From Pogostemon cablin (Eukaryota > Streptophyta > Magnoliopsida > Lamiales > Lamiaceae): a DNA stretch of 64,000 bases. Positions 36,119 to 49,205 of the stretch are shown piece after piece. The position numbers were made by a program, and so were the translations under genes. Every line of letters starts with the position of its first letter. Positions within the stretch are counted from its first letter, which is position 1. The notes under the pieces were generated by a model, which did no database searches, was not told the DNA's origin, and saw only the letters and a program-made list of their open reading frames with translations. The stretch is taken from contig CM042952.1 in NCBI GenBank assembly GCA_023678885.1, forward strand, positions 35,005,236-35,069,235, in the 5' to 3' direction.

Positions 36119-37645
36119 ATGGAGAGATTGATCTATTCCAATTCAATTCCTTCCAAACTCCACCCCTTGTTTCCCCCACTCGCTCGCCCCCACTCGTCCA
36201 GGATACTCTTCTCGTTTCCACGCCGATTCTACCCGCTGTCCTGCTGCTTGAATCTTTCCCGCAAAATTGTTGATGACGCGCCGGAGATTAATTTGGCGCT
36301 TTCCACGGATTCGGTAAAGGACTCTAAGCCAGACCCCCATTTACTCAAATGGGTTGCTCAGACTCTGTCTCGGGTACTTATTTTTAATTTGGGCATTTTC
36401 AATTTGTCGTCTAATTCACCTAAATTGTTTGATGAGTATGATATGGCGTTAGGTAGTATTTTGTGTTGTGAAACTGGAAAATAGATTTCCAAATATCCAT
36501 GATTTGCGATATGAAATGAATGATAGGAATCAAAGAATGATTGTCTTCCCAATTTGGGGTGATAACAATTCCTTCTGACCTAATTTCCAATACGCCGCTA
36601 GTAAAGTAATAATGCTGTGTTGTTTTATTTCTGGAGATACTTCTCGGAGATATTGTGATACAAACATATGTAATGTAATCTAGGTGGATGGTTAGTTGGA
36701 AAAATTGTGATAGAATGTTATAAATTAGTAAAATTTAGGAATCATTCCCGGCCACCAGTCCTGTAAGTGTGCTTCCATCTTGCGGTTACTGCTTAGACTT
36801 GAGATGAACAGTTGTTTGACCAGTTGTAAAATTTAAAGCAGGTGCTTCATGCTGAGGCAGTGATACTAGTACCAGCAATCGTTTTAACATTTCTCAACTC
36901 ATCCGTAGTGGCACCAGCTTTTGCAAGTGGTGCCAAAACTGGAGTTGCGGTGGGAAGTACTCTGGTTAGAAGCGAGTTATTAAGCAGTGCATGGACTGGG
37001 TTCCTTGCAGGCTGTCTGCACACATTATCTGGCCCTGATCATCTAGCAGCATTAGCCCCGCTATCAATTGGCCGAACAAGAGTGGAAAGTGCAGCCGTGG
37101 GTGCTCTATGGGGATGCGGCCATGATGCTGGACAGGTTTTGTTTGGTCTACTCTTTCTACTTTTAAAGGACCGGCTTCATATTGAGGTAATCAGAACGTG
37201 GGGGACGAGAGTGGTGGGCTTAACTCTGCTTGTAATCGGTGCAATGGGAATCAGGGAAGCTTCAGAGGTCCCCATCCCATGTGTGGCACTAGAAAACGGT
37301 GAATGTGATGTAAGAGAGTATGAAGCAGTGGGAAAGAAGAAGATTGGATTTGCTACGTTTGCCACAGGAATAGTTCATGGGCTGCAGCCAGATGCTCTGA
37401 TGATGATTTTACCTGCGCTCGCTCTGCCTTCTCGACTGGCTGGTGCTGCATTTCTAATAATGTTCCTAGCTGGGACAGTTATCGCAATGGGAAGCTATAC
37501 GGTGTTCATAGGGTCGTGTAGTGAGGCACTCAAGGAGAGAGTTCCCAGGGTAACGGAGAAACTCACTTGGGCGTCTTCCCTGGTGGCAATTGCTCTGGGC
37601 CTTGCTCTTCTAATTAGCCAATTTTTTGGATATAGTCTTTACTAA
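36119..37645 (+). CDS. Chloroplast-type nickel/cobalt transporter family (NiCoT) membrane protein
   Basis: Two exons (36119-36373 and 36842-37645) give 352 aa. The first about 80 residues are rich in Ser, Arg and Pro with few acidic residues, as in a plastid transit peptide. The remainder has about six to seven hydrophobic segments. Metal-transporter signatures are HTLSGPDHLAAL (about residues 145-156, the His/Asp segment of NiCoT helix 2), GCGHDAGQ and GIVHGLQPDALMM. The family moves Ni or Co in bacteria; the plant substrate is not established from sequence. The start at 36119 is the first ATG preceding the transit-like segment; an upstream in-frame choice is not evident. The donor GGGTACTT and acceptor AAAGCAG agree in phase. 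It lies downstream of the UBC23-like gene in the same orientation. Confidence 0.88.
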
Positions 37646-38052
37646 GTCCTCCGGTTTCATTGTTTCTTTGTTTACGAATTAACCTATCTAGTCTGGTAAA
37701 ATATTAAGAGCAGAACCTCTGCTTTACTAAGTCCTCCGGTTTCATTGTAAGCTTGTGTTTGGATGGATGGATTTGATGTAAGCCTGTGTGTTTGGATGGA
37801 TGGATTTGAGGAAGGAAGAATTTATAAATCCCTCTCTCAAATCTATTCATTAAATTTGGATGCCACTTGAAATCAACTATTTATAAATTCCAGATTTTAA
37901 ATCAATGGATTTCAAATCATGGATTTGATTTTGAATTTTTTTAGTTGTTTTTGAATGGATTTTAAATCTTTACTCAAACCGTGACATTTGAAATTTTTCC
38001 GTTGTTTTGTAATTGATTATATTAATATATAAAAATAACATAAAAATTTGAC

Positions 38053-38342
38053 AAAATCTCTTGTGAGACGGGTTATTTATAAGACGGGTGTGAGATGAGT
38101 CAACTCATCACTAAAGTATGCTTATTATATAATTAAAGTATGTTAAATGATTATTAAAACATGTTTTCTAAAGTATGTTGAATTATGCATTAAAGTATGA
38201 TTTTAGTGTGTCATAATATGATTTATTATTAACATACTGTAACTACAAATAAACATATTTTAGTTATATACTAAACATACTTTAGTGATGAATCGACCCG
38301 TTCTATATTCGTCTCACAAATAACATGTCTCACAAGAGAGTC
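38053..38342. mobile_element. MITE-like element with AAATCTCTTGTGAGACG ends
   Basis: The left end 'AATCTCTTGTGAGACGGG' and the right end 'GTCTCACAAGAGAGTC' are inverted. The interior is built from 'AAAGTATG(C/T)T' phrases in both orientations. Related in end sequence to the GTGAGACGGTCTCAC family but with a different interior. Confidence 0.65.
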
Positions 38343-38352
38343 TCTCTAAAAA

Positions 38353-38414
<62 letters not shown>

Positions 38415-38696
38415 TCCATCCTACCCCTACCAATCCCCCCCAACCCCCCAAAAAAATAAAAAAATTTTTATAAAATTTTAGATTTTTAATATTTGAATAA
38501 TAAAAATATTACCACCCAACCATCTCCCACCAACACAACTCCCAGGCCCAAAAAAAAATTTTTTTATAAAATTTTAGATTTGAATATTTAGATAATAAAA
38601 ATATTATCACCCAACCTTGAATATTTAGATAATAAAAATATTACCACCCAACCTACCCTACCCACCACCTTCCCATCCATCCCCCAAAAAAACTTT

Positions 38697-38959
38697 TTCC
38701 ATTTTGGTCCGTCCCAAGAATACATTTGCCCCCCTAAAAATGAAAACAATACAAAATATCAATAACCTTACAATATTAAAATGTTACAAAAATGTCACTT
38801 TTTTACACACAATTTAGTCAAAGTCAATTATATCATACACTTTATTCAACTCAATTACCCAAAATACCCCTTCTCTTTCTTACATCACACAACCAAAAAG
38901 TTACTTTTCTTAAACTCCGTACCCAAGAATACGCGAATGTATACTTGGGACGAAAGGAG
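38697..38959. mobile_element. Stowaway-like MITE in the loop of a foldback
   Basis: Left 'TTTGGTCCGTCCCAAGAATAC' and right 'GTATACTTGGGACGAAAGGAG' are inverted, with TA beyond the right end; the left end is eroded. Confidence 0.6.
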
Positions 38960-39809
38960 TAATTTTTTAAAATAAAAAATTTGGTGTATGGGGGGTGGTG
39001 AGTGGAAGTGGGGTGGGTGGATGGATAGAGTGGCAGGATTCGACGATAATATTTTTTTTATTTAAATATTAAAATCTAAAGTTTTATATAAAATTTTTTT
39101 TAGGGCGGGAGTGGTGTTGGGTGAGGGGGTTGGGTAGGGTTGAGTGATTATATTTTTATTATTTAAATATTAAAAATTTAAAATTTTATTAAAAAAAAAA
39201 ATTTTGGTTGAGAGTAGACGGGGTGGGTAGGGTTGGGTGGTAGAGTTCCCTCCAAAAAAAATTACTTTTAATAAAATTTTAGATTTTAATATTTGATATG
39301 ATATAATTTTATTATTTTTATTTATCATATATAAAATTCTATTTTAAAAATAATTTTTGAATCATGAATTTGAAATTCTTTCAAAAGTCTATAATTCATC
39401 AAAACAGTGAAATTCAAATGAATTGATTTAAAATCCAAGAAATTTAAAATCCACTCATTTTCAAATCCATTGAATTTGAAATGACTCAGTCCAAACACAA
39501 CCTAAATGTTTTAGGATTAAGATTCACCATTTTGTAGCCTGGGCTATAAAGAGTCACATTAGATGTGCAACTCAACCTTTACATGTATAACAATCGGCAG
39601 CCAACATTGTGTTTTGAAAACACGTGGTACCGCTACTCTTTCAGTGAATATGCTATTGCCCCTAGGGATTTAGCATCCCACCCAAACATAACCCACAACC
39701 TTCCCCTACTGATTCTGTATCTGAATCCTCAACGCCAAAAAAAAAAAAAAAAAAAAACGAAAGAGAAATTTTAATTGTCCTTAGAAAACAAGCAACAGAG
39801 TCCTCCTTT

Positions 39810-41917
39810 CTACCGCTTCTTGCCAATGTCGTACATTATGCATGCATCTGCAGCTGTCTTCATCTGTCAATGAAAAGGAATGAGCAACTTGAATCTGGGA
39901 TTGCACTGCACTGCCTTCCTAACGTAAAGATAATATAACTTTCTGAAAAAACTGGGATTGCACTACCTTCCTAAACTAAAGATAATAGGAGTATAACTTT
40001 CTGAAAAAACTCATTAAGGTAGCACCTGATATCTGGCAAAATCTCAGGAACAAAATATTTTTAGAATGCTCTATAATATATTTGACTGCCAATATCTTGG
40101 ATATATCATAAGGTAGAAAGCATGTCGAGTCAAATTCGTAAAAAAATAAAATTTAAAGCCATGTCCCATGATGTGATTAGCGATATAACTCTTTGCAATG
40201 TTTTGCACTATATGAGTTTTATGTTTTAGCAGGTTGTATTTGGTCATAACCTCAAAGCTTATGTAATTAACAACAGACGCACATAGTATTGCATCAGAAA
40301 TAAAAATTTCAAGCAGCGGATCCACAATATAAATAAGCATTAGAAAGAGATACTGAGCACCAAAGAACAATCAAAATTCGCAGGATTGTGACAAACCAAA
40401 GAAAATAACTATACAATTAGTCAAAAGCAATTGGTTGAAGTGCTAATTCATTTACCTGTATAACATTAACTAGTTGCTTGATTGCCCATCCCACCACAAG
40501 AGGAAGTAAAGTCACATAGAGCCAGTTTTGAGCAATCGAATTTACTAGTACCTGAAAGAAATATAATAGCGGAACATAAATACTTATCACCCAAAAAATG
40601 ATGCAATCAAGGAGATGAAGCTTACTTCAGTAAGTTTCTCGGTATGGTTTTTTGCCAGAAAAAACAACATTATGTAAAGAGCCTACAAATCAAACCAATT
40701 AAATAAGTAACAGATGCAATTGAAAAGTCATTCCTGGTACAAACATTATTTATTCACCTCGCAGGATAAACAGCAATAACACATGAATATCCGATTCCCA
40801 TAATAAAGCCTGAAAAGACAGCTGCTGCTATCTTTAACATCTTTATGACTACTTTTGCCCACCAAGAAGGTACTACAACACAAGATAGGAGGTGAACATA
40901 AAAGTTACAAATGTTTACCCAGTAAAGAAACACAGAAACAAAACCCCAGTTTTCTCAGCTTTAGTAAGATTCAAAGTCAAACATGCAATTGCTGTCTCAA
41001 AGCAGATACCTATACATTTGCAACCAATGGCTGGCAATATCTAGAGCAAGCAATGACATGAAAATCAACCCAGGCCTGGAAAATATCAGGGATGAGAATT
41101 GATATTGCAATGCTTCAGTAGATATCATAATAAAATAAAGCCACTGTGCAAACCTATAAACTTGGGAAAGAACCACCAAAAGACAAGCTGTGCTTATCCT
41201 GGATGTAAAACAGATCAAACAAGATGAACTTTGTGAAGAAAGGGTAAAAGTAAGTAATGTGATGGCTAGTTTAAGGTAATCAAATACATAGAAAGAATAG
41301 ACATTAAGCCGAGGTAGAATAAACATTAAATAGACAAATACCTATCTGTAACCATGTCCAAAACAGCACCAAATGTTGAAACTGGAAAACAATTCCCAAT
41401 TGTTAAGCAGGTAGAACTAGTCTATTAATCCATCAGAAACCAAAAACCAATTATATTCTCCATCTATTTGAATATTAATCATCTGAATAAACTGGCAAGT
41501 TATTACTTCAATTCACATTGATTCACACTAGGAAAAAAAGCATAAACCCTAACCTTGATTCAATTTGCGCGCAAACCAACCATCCAACGCATCACATACA
41601 AAGCTGAATAAAATCCCTTATCAGATTCACAACCATGGTTACGCCAAAAAAAAAAAAAAGATAAAAACAAAAGGAACATAAAACGCACCTGATCAAATAC
41701 AGAATGGAGAAGAGAAGTTTATTCTTAAAGCAAATCGCAAAAGCGTAGCAATTCATTAGAATTCTTACATAGCCTGCGGATGGATGAGCATCAGAAGATT
41801 TAATACGAGAAATGACGCAGTTACATCAACAGTATAGTAACAGTATTAATGCTTACCGATTATGTTAGGAACGTAAAGGTAAACAGTCAAGGTGCTAGGT
41901 TTCAATTTATCCGCCAT
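39810..41917 (-). CDS. PIS: CDP-diacylglycerol-inositol 3-phosphatidyltransferase (phosphatidylinositol synthase)
   Basis: Ten exons on the minus strand (41917-41857, 41773-41689, 41603-41554, 41381-41342, 41198-41154, 41075-41010, 40872-40758, 40682-40626, 40551-40456, 39863-39810) join without a phase error to 222 aa, the usual length. The enzyme makes phosphatidylinositol from CDP-diacylglycerol and myo-inositol in ER/Golgi membranes. The complete CDP-alcohol phosphotransferase motif is present: D53, D56-G57, A60-R61, G70, D74 and D78 within CDALDGWFARKLNQ and TFGAVLDMVTDR. Other typical blocks are LLALDIASHWLQMY, FLVGKSSHKDVKD and LYYGNRIFMCYCC. Several hydrophobic segments are visible. 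The C-terminus MKTAADACIMYDIGKKR matches plant members. No lesions. Confidence 0.95.
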
Positions 41918-42724
41918 TTGGGAAAAATAAGAGAAAAATACTGGCAATTTTAGAGGTGGATTTCTTCAATCAACACAATTAATCGATCGTAGTGGATTCG
42001 CTTTCCGGATGAATTGCAAATCAGCTGTAGATGTTCCAATATTTGGTGAAAGAAATGGGTCGAATATTTAATATGTTGCAAATTTAGGGTTTAGATGGTA
42101 ATTGAGAAAATCTTGAACGTGAGGAGGAAGCATCTAAGCAAAGGTATCTTTTTCGGTGCAAAATTTAATTAAAGTGAACTAGTATTTCTTTTTTTAAGGA
42201 AAAAAAAAGTTGAGTAAACTGTAGAAATTAATAAAATTTAGATGCTGTCTTCTGACCCCTACAGTTAAACCCACCCTCTTAACCCCAAAAAGTGAAGGCC
42301 CATTTTATGTAAAACTGACAATAAATGAATTTTGCACAGTTTATGTTCCACCTGAAAATCAAATAAATTATGTCATGCAGTTTTCTTAATACATATATTT
42401 CAGTAGTACATGAGGAAATGTGTCATCCTTGCATAGTTTAGTTGCATTATTCTTTAACATGTTTGTAGTTTTGATTGGATGAAAATAATTTTTAATCACT
42501 GGGTACATAATCAAATTAGCGGCAATTGCTTATTCCTTAATTTTATTTATAATGCTACATAATTGTACTAATACCGACAATGTTTATCATTAGTTGATCT
42601 CGGTAGATGATTATAACTATAAAATTAATTACTTATCATTTAGGACTATATACTATACATACACTTGTGAATTTGGTGTAGATCTGTTCTCATCTTTTTT
42701 TTTTAAATACTCTTTAGTAGGAAT
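41918..42724. other. Upstream region of the PI synthase gene and intergenic DNA
   Basis: Minus-strand leader and promoter of the PI synthase gene (about 41918-42150). The remainder to 42724 is AT-rich with no gene or repeat end recognised. Confidence 0.4.
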
Positions 42725-43667
42725 TATGGGTGGGGAAAATCAGCATATCGAAAATATCGATACCGTACCAAAATATCGGTATGGATTTTTTCATGCTGAT
42801 ACCGATACCAAATTTTTGGTATATCGATTTTCGGCATACCAAAATTTTGGTATAATTTATTTCTATACTGATACCTTACCGATATTGATTCTATACTAAT
42901 TTTTCTATAAATATCAATTTATACCGAAAAATTGACATACCGTATCATACTGAAATATCGGTATACCGAAAAAATCAATATATCGAGTCATACCGATTTT
43001 TTTTTTATTTTAATTAAATAAAAAAATATAATATTCTAACACATTTTATATTACAATCAATGGACATGATAATTATTTTTAGATGATATTTATATCAACT
43101 ACTAACTTATTAAAAAAATAAGTACTATATAAATTTATTTATTATTTATTACCCTACATTCTAATATTAACTATAATATATTTTTATTTATAAGTATTAA
43201 AGTTTACTTTCACACTTAACAAAAATATATATGAATATATGTGTTGCATAATTACACATATAGTTAATAATAAATTTTATATGTTGTTATAAGATAGTAA
43301 AATGTATTTAAATAAAATTTTAAAATATATATAGTATAGGTCATTTGTTCTTAAAGTTAGATATAAAAATTTTAATGATAAAAAATGTACTAAAAAATAT
43401 ATTATATATAATTAAAATTTTTAAAATAATTATAAAAATTTTTTGGTATTCACGGTACGGTATACCGATACCGAATACCAAAAACATTTTTCGGTATACC
43501 AAAATATTGAAAATTTTTAAACATGTTACCGATACCGTATCAAAATTTTCGATACGTCAACCATACCGTACCAAAAATTTTGATATATCTAAATTTTGTT
43601 ATTTTTCGGTAATTTTCAATACGACAAGCTCGGTATACCGAGTTTTCGGTATTTTTTCCCAACACTA
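42725..43667. mobile_element. Non-autonomous hAT-type element with 8-bp target duplication
   Basis: The left end 'TATGGGTGGGGAAAA' and the inverted right end 'TAGTGTTGGGAAAAAA' resemble hAT termini. Flanking 8-mers are GTAGGAAT (42717-42724) and ATAGGAAT (43668-43675), seven of eight identical. The 943-bp element is packed near both ends with short 'GGTATACCGA', 'GATACCG' and 'TTTCGGTAT' phrases in both orientations, typical of transposase-binding subterminal repeats. The middle is AT-rich with no transposase frame. Confidence 0.8.
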
Positions 43668-43834
43668 ATAGGAATGAGTAATATTTTAATAATTGTATAT
43701 TTCCCCTCAAAAATCTAAATCCTAGACAATTAATTTTTATAGATACTTGGAGTGTTTGGTTCACATTAGTTAATAATACTCCATGAATTTTATTTTTTTT
43801 TTAAAATAAGAAAGTTTACACACTAATTGTATTT

Positions 43835-46800
43835 TTATTTTTTGATGAGAATAAGAATAAAACATTCAAGCAAGGTCAGCATGAGCTGCTAATTCTATCC
43901 AATCTGGAAAATCACACTCGACCCAAACACACGGGTTAGGTGATAAAAAAATTTAGCTAATAAATCTGTCACTTTGTTAGACGTATGTCGAACATGAAAG
44001 ATATTGAGGAAATTATGATATTCCATCAATGCTCGGACCTCATCCACCAGATTTTTCGTAGTATAAAAATGAAGATGTTGAGCTGAAACTGCTTGAACAG
44101 CCAACGTAGAATCAGAGAAGACATGAACACGCTCATACCCGCAATCTACACAAAATTATAAGCCAAAATAGATAGCACTTAATTCACCCATCAACACCGA
44201 CAGAGGCTCTCTAATTGGAATAGCTGCTGCTGCTTTGATAGAACCGATGTAATCTCGGACAACAAATCCCACTCCAAAACATCCCTTGTTAGGGTTGAAT
44301 GCAACATCAACATCAAGTCGTAGGTCTCCAACATTTGGCTTGATCCACTTATCTACCATTTTCACTTGGGATGGATAGACAGATATTTTATTTGCAACTT
44401 TAAACTCTTCAAGGAAAATCAACACCCAATCAAAAGAGGGTATTAAGAACTTAGTTCCATGATCATGACGAGCTACAAAAATATTCTTCAAAATTGTCCA
44501 ACAAGCCACTGCAAAAATTTCAGTTTGTAGAGAGGACAAGTATTTTCGAATAGCAGCTCCACATTTAAGAAAATTACATCCTTCAAAGTTCTTAAGGCAA
44601 CTCCACATCCCAGATTCTTTCTAAAAACTCCTCAGAACGTAACAAAAAATAAGAGTATGAGATGTATTTGATGATTTTCCACAAAGTTCACATTGCTCTA
44701 CAATTGGAATATGATGACGTGCAAGATTAGAGGAAACTGCAATGAAATTTCTACATGCTTGCCAGAAGAACACTCTCACTTTTGGTGGAATTGAGAGATT
44801 CCACAAAAAAACCACCATGATTCATTAAAATTTGAGCTCGAAAAAACGGATGGTTCATGAAGTCCCATAGAAAAGTTGTAAGTAGATTTAATTGAATAGA
44901 TGCCTTTATCATCAAAACGCCAAAACTGTTGATCGATATTGCAATATTGACTCAAGGGAATCTGGAGGATGGCGTCCACCTCATACTACAGAAAGGATTT
45001 CCGAAGAAGTGATTCATTCCAAATTTGTCCTGGAAGAATAAACGAACTAACCATGGAGTATTCAAAGACGGCTAGCAGTGATGAGATTCTTCCAGAATGA
45101 AGACCTGGTACCCATGCTTCCCTATATGATCGGATTAATTTTCCATCTCCAACTCGCCACATTAACCCTTTCTCTATAGTCTCTCGAGCCCACATGATAG
45201 ATCTCCAAATATATGAAGGATTTGAGCCAAGGCTAGCTTCCATGATGTCACAGTGTCGGAAGTATCTGGCTTTGAAGAATCGGGCAGTCATAGAGTTGGG
45301 ATCATGAATCAATCGCCATATTTGTTTAGCAAGAAGAGCTTTGTTGAATTCCACTAGGCTTTGAAAACTCATACCTCCTTGAGATTTTGGTAGGCAAAGC
45401 TCTTTCCAAGATATCCAATGAATTTGATTCTTGTCACCTTTAGTTCCCCACCAAAATCAGGCACATGCTTGTTCAATAGAGTGGCAAATAGATGTTGGTA
45501 AACGAAAGCAAAACATAGCATAAGTAGGGATGGCTTGGAGGACCGCTTTGATAAGAGCCTCTTTTCCTCCATTGGAAAAGAGCTTGGAATTCCACCCTTC
45601 AATTCGCTTTAGAACTTTATCTCTCAAGTACCCAAATTGAATATTTTTTCTTCTAAGAGCGAATGTAGGAAGTCCAAGATACAATTCATGACCACTTACT
45701 ACTTTGATGGAGAAAATCTATTTGATGGTCTCGATATCCATGTCCGAGGTAGTTGGGCTAAAGGTAAGGGCAGATTTCTCAAAATTAATACATTGCCCCG
45801 AGGCTGCTTCATAGACATTCAGACAATTTTTTACTTGAACTCCATCCGTTCCACAAGCTCTGAAAACAGAATACTATCATCTGCGAAGAAAATGTGAGAG
45901 ATGACTGGGCAATTGCTTGCCACCCGAATTCCTTTGAAAAGTTTCTGCTCAACAGCTGAATATAGTAACATGGATAGTCCCTGTGCACATAAAGTAAAGA
46001 GGAAAGGAGATAGAGGATCTCCTTGGCGAATCCCTTGCTTTGGGATTGTGTTTTCAACCACAACACCATTAATAGAGAAAGAATAAGCTACTGAGGATAC
46101 ACATCGATTTATTAGTGAGATGGTTGATTCATCAAAATCCAAGTTGCGCATCATACTTGCAAGGAAAACCCACTCAACTCTATCATACGATTTGCTCATA
46201 TCTAGCTTTAGGGCAGCATATCCTGATTTTGTTTTAGTGTTGTTTCGGAGCCTATGCATACACTCAAATCCCACTAAAATATTATCTTAAATATTTCTTT
46301 CTGAAACAAAGACACTTTGAACTTGATCAATGACTGACCCTAAAATGGGGCGAAGTAGATTGGTGATTGCCTTGGATACAATTTTGTAACGAACATTGCA
46401 GAGGCTTATGGGACGATATTCTTTAATCATCCTTGGGTGTTATACTTTAGGAATCAAGGTGACTAGAGTGTTGTTCCAATCTCCCAGTTCTCCACCATTG
46501 TTGAGAAAATATAGAATTTCAGAAGTTACTTCTTCCCCTATTATGTGCCACATTTTTTGAAAAAATAATGCCGAGAGCCCATCAGGACCTGTGGCCTTAG
46601 AATGATTTAAATCTAAAAGAGCTTTTCGAATTTCCTCACTAGAGTATGGAGCTGTAACTACTTGATTCATATCACTTGAAATGCATTTCTCAATCAGACT
46701 AGTCACTTGCTCGATATTCTCTTGAGATGGTGATGAAGATTGAAACAGATCGTTAAAGTATTATACCACTATTTCAGTTATCCCAGTCTCAGATGTGCAC

Positions 46801-48979
46801 CAATCACCATGTGAGCTGGTCAACCCCATTATCGTGTTTCTCTTCTTACAAGCGGAGGTTTGTTTATGAAAAAACTTAGTATTCCGATCGCCAGATCTTA
46901 ACCAAGACACTCGAGACCTTTGCTGCCAATGTATATCTTCCTTGCTTCTTAGGGCCTCTAATTTTCTTTGAAGGGACTTCACCTTATCAGAATTTGTGTA
47001 TCCATTCACTGGTCGTAGCGCTTCATCAATGTCTCTGCAAGTTTGCTTGATCTCACTCTTAGAGTTGCGGTACCGAGGCTTAGCCCAATTTATAAAGAAA
47101 GCCCTTGCAAGTGTTAATTTGCTACTCACCTCTCTGATATTTGAAATAGAATTCCAGAAAGTGTTAAAATCACCCCCAAAATCATCCTCAATCAACCATT
47201 TGTGTTCAAAGAAGAACCGAGAACTATTGTCTCGAATAAGAGGAGTAACACGGTTGCAAGAAATATAAATAGCCTGATGATCTGATCCAAATAAATCCAA
47301 TGTATCCACAACCGATATCGGGAATTAATCTCTTCATTGGTGATTACTGACAAAGCGATCCAGCCGCTCAACCGTGCATTCCAAATGATACAATTCATTA
47401 TGCTTGGCGGGGTTGAGATAACTCAACCGCCACCTCTGTTGGGGATGAATCAATATCCATGAAAGTTATCTTGGAGTTTTTTGCACTAGCTTGATCATCA
47501 TCGCGTTCTGTAAGGCTCCGTTTGAAAACCACTGTCTTGATGGCTGGTGGTGGATTTGAATTGCTCTTCGATTTCATTTTTTGCCTTCTATGAAGAACTA
47601 AATGAGGGACTTATTTTTTAAAATCCCCATCTTTAACTGAAGAATCCGTTGGGTTGAGCAGTGGAGAAGAGGTGAAAGAGACTGCCTCATTAGTCTTCTG
47701 AATCTTTTCTTGCACTACACCATCTTTCCCTGCCTTGGAGATGTTATCTTTCTCATTATTACCATCCTCTTCAGCTGAAACTTCAAGATCTGAAGTTCTT
47801 AACACTTGCTCCGCAATTTGCTTGCCTTTATCTCTTGGTTTTAGTTATTGCGTGACACTGGTATCCCCCTCCAAGATTTCAATCAACCCACTGTGTTCTT
47901 CATTAGTGTTTACTGGGTTAGCATCTCTACCCTTTTCTTTCATAACTTCAGGGGGACTAGTGCAGTTCCCCTCACCCAATTTTGGGGATGTTTGCAAGAA
48001 TGAACTCCCTTCGAAAGCTTTCGATAGAGGCTCGTGTCCTTCTGCTTTGAGCCAAGGACCATAATTGCGTGATACTTCCTTTCCAGCTTCTAGAGCTCTT
48101 TGTCTAGTTAAACATTCATTTTCAGTATGATTTAGAGCTCCACACGAAAAGCAAAAATCAGAAAGTCTTTCATAGCGGAATCCGACAACCAGAGAAGCTC
48201 CATTAGCCAGTGTGATTTTAGAGACTAGTTTTAGTGGTTTTGAAATGTCGAGCCACACTCTTATCCTCAGACACCTCCCACATGAAACATAATTTTCATC
48301 CAAATCTACTTCAGCAACTCTCCCTATACTTTTGCCCACTGAGTAACCCACTCGCTCGTTCATATATCCTACAGGAAGCCCATGAATTTATACCCAAAAA
48401 GAAACTTCTGTTATACTAATATCCTCTGCAAGAGTATGCCCATTTAATCTCTGAAGGGCTAACAGTGAACGACGAAAATTCCAAGGTTGCTGGAGGTAAA
48501 TAGGGTCCAAATCGTCGGCATTTTGGAACTGGAAGATAAATAAATTTGTGTCTGCACTGGCACCTCAAGCCCCCCTTGGATTCTCCAGTTTCTTTTGAGG
48601 ACAACACTCAAGTCTCTAGCAGCTATTGGTTTCGATATGAGAAACCGACCTGCAAGACAAAGGGCACTTCTTTCCATCCATCCCTGAATAGTTTCTTGGT
48701 CCAAAGTGATGCTCTCGGACTCTTCTTCTGTGAGGGATAATTTGTTCCATAATGCTGTGAAAGCCTCTCTCTCCATTATAAATTATAAGAGAAACTCAGA
48801 TGATAGAAGATTTGTGAAAGAGTAGTACAATTTCACAAAGGAACAAGGATGCGCAGACTTAAAGAAGAAAGACTGTGAGGATAAACCATGGAGGAAGAGA
48901 GCCCTTCTGGAGGAAAGCTCACCTTGGGCGTGAGACCCAAGAGAGAGGATTCTTAGAGAGAGAAATTCTAACCGTTGCT
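43835..48979 (-). mobile_element. LINE retrotransposon, near full length, with 14-bp target duplication and endonuclease deletion
   Basis: A perfect 14-bp direct repeat CACTAATTGTATTT flanks the element (43821-43834 and 48980-48993), and the 3' end (43835 side) is A-rich on the minus strand. Reading 5' to 3' on the minus strand: ORF1 from 48776 (MEREAFTALWNKL…), a CCHC zinc knuckle CFSCGALNHTENEC (about 48165-48120), the first residues of the endonuclease (MNCIIWNAR), a jump near 47372 to the last part of that domain (…DTLDLFGSDHQAIY), reverse transcriptase with KATGPDGLSALFFQ and FFADDSILF (about 45900), zf-RVT (44986-44621), and RNase H (44608-43895). Several stops and frame breaks occur (for example near 46280, 45370 and 44620). 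It cannot move by itself now. The intact target duplication suggests a fairly young insertion. Confidence 0.93.
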
Positions 48980-49205
48980 CACTAATTGTATTTAAGTGAG
49001 CTTTATGTTGATTTCTATTGATGCTTGTTTAATTCAATGCAAATCAAAATTCATCAATCATTTTCATTGATTCAATAACTATTCTCTACTCACTAATCGT
49101 ATTTAAGTGAGCTTTATGTTGATCCCGATATTGATGCTTGTTTGATTCAGTACAAATCAAAATTCATCAATCATTTTCATTGGTTCAATAACTATTCTCT
49201 ACTCT
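48980..49205. repeat. Two tandem copies of a unit near 110 bp at the LINE insertion site
   Basis: 'CACTAATTGTATTTAAGTGAGC…ATTCAATAACTATTCTCTACT' at 48980-49085 is repeated at 49086-49203 with a few changes and a short insertion. The LINE's target site is the first bases of copy one, so the duplication probably already existed when the LINE inserted. Confidence 0.8.

Larger units (their letters stand above)
37745..39510. mobile_element. Nested transposon complex bounded by 'TTGTGTTTGGA' inverted ends
   Basis: The left border 'CTTGTGTTTGGATGGATGG' (37751) and the right border 'CAGTCCAAACACAACC' (39488-39503) are inverted, with matching 'CAAATCCATTGAATTTGAAAT'-type subterminal phrases. Inside lie a MITE-like unit (38053-38342), a (TA)n tract (38357-38411), a long foldback whose arms (38420-38690 and 38970-39330) carry complementary 'CACCCAACC'/'GGTTGGGTAGG' phrases, and a Stowaway at the loop (38697-38959). 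This reads as an outer element hit by several later ones. Outer class unknown. Confidence 0.55.

Noticed and set aside
36058..36273. Alternative frame at the start of the NiCoT gene
   Set aside because: The frame beginning at 36119 leads in phase through the donor at 36373 into the conserved exon; the other does not.
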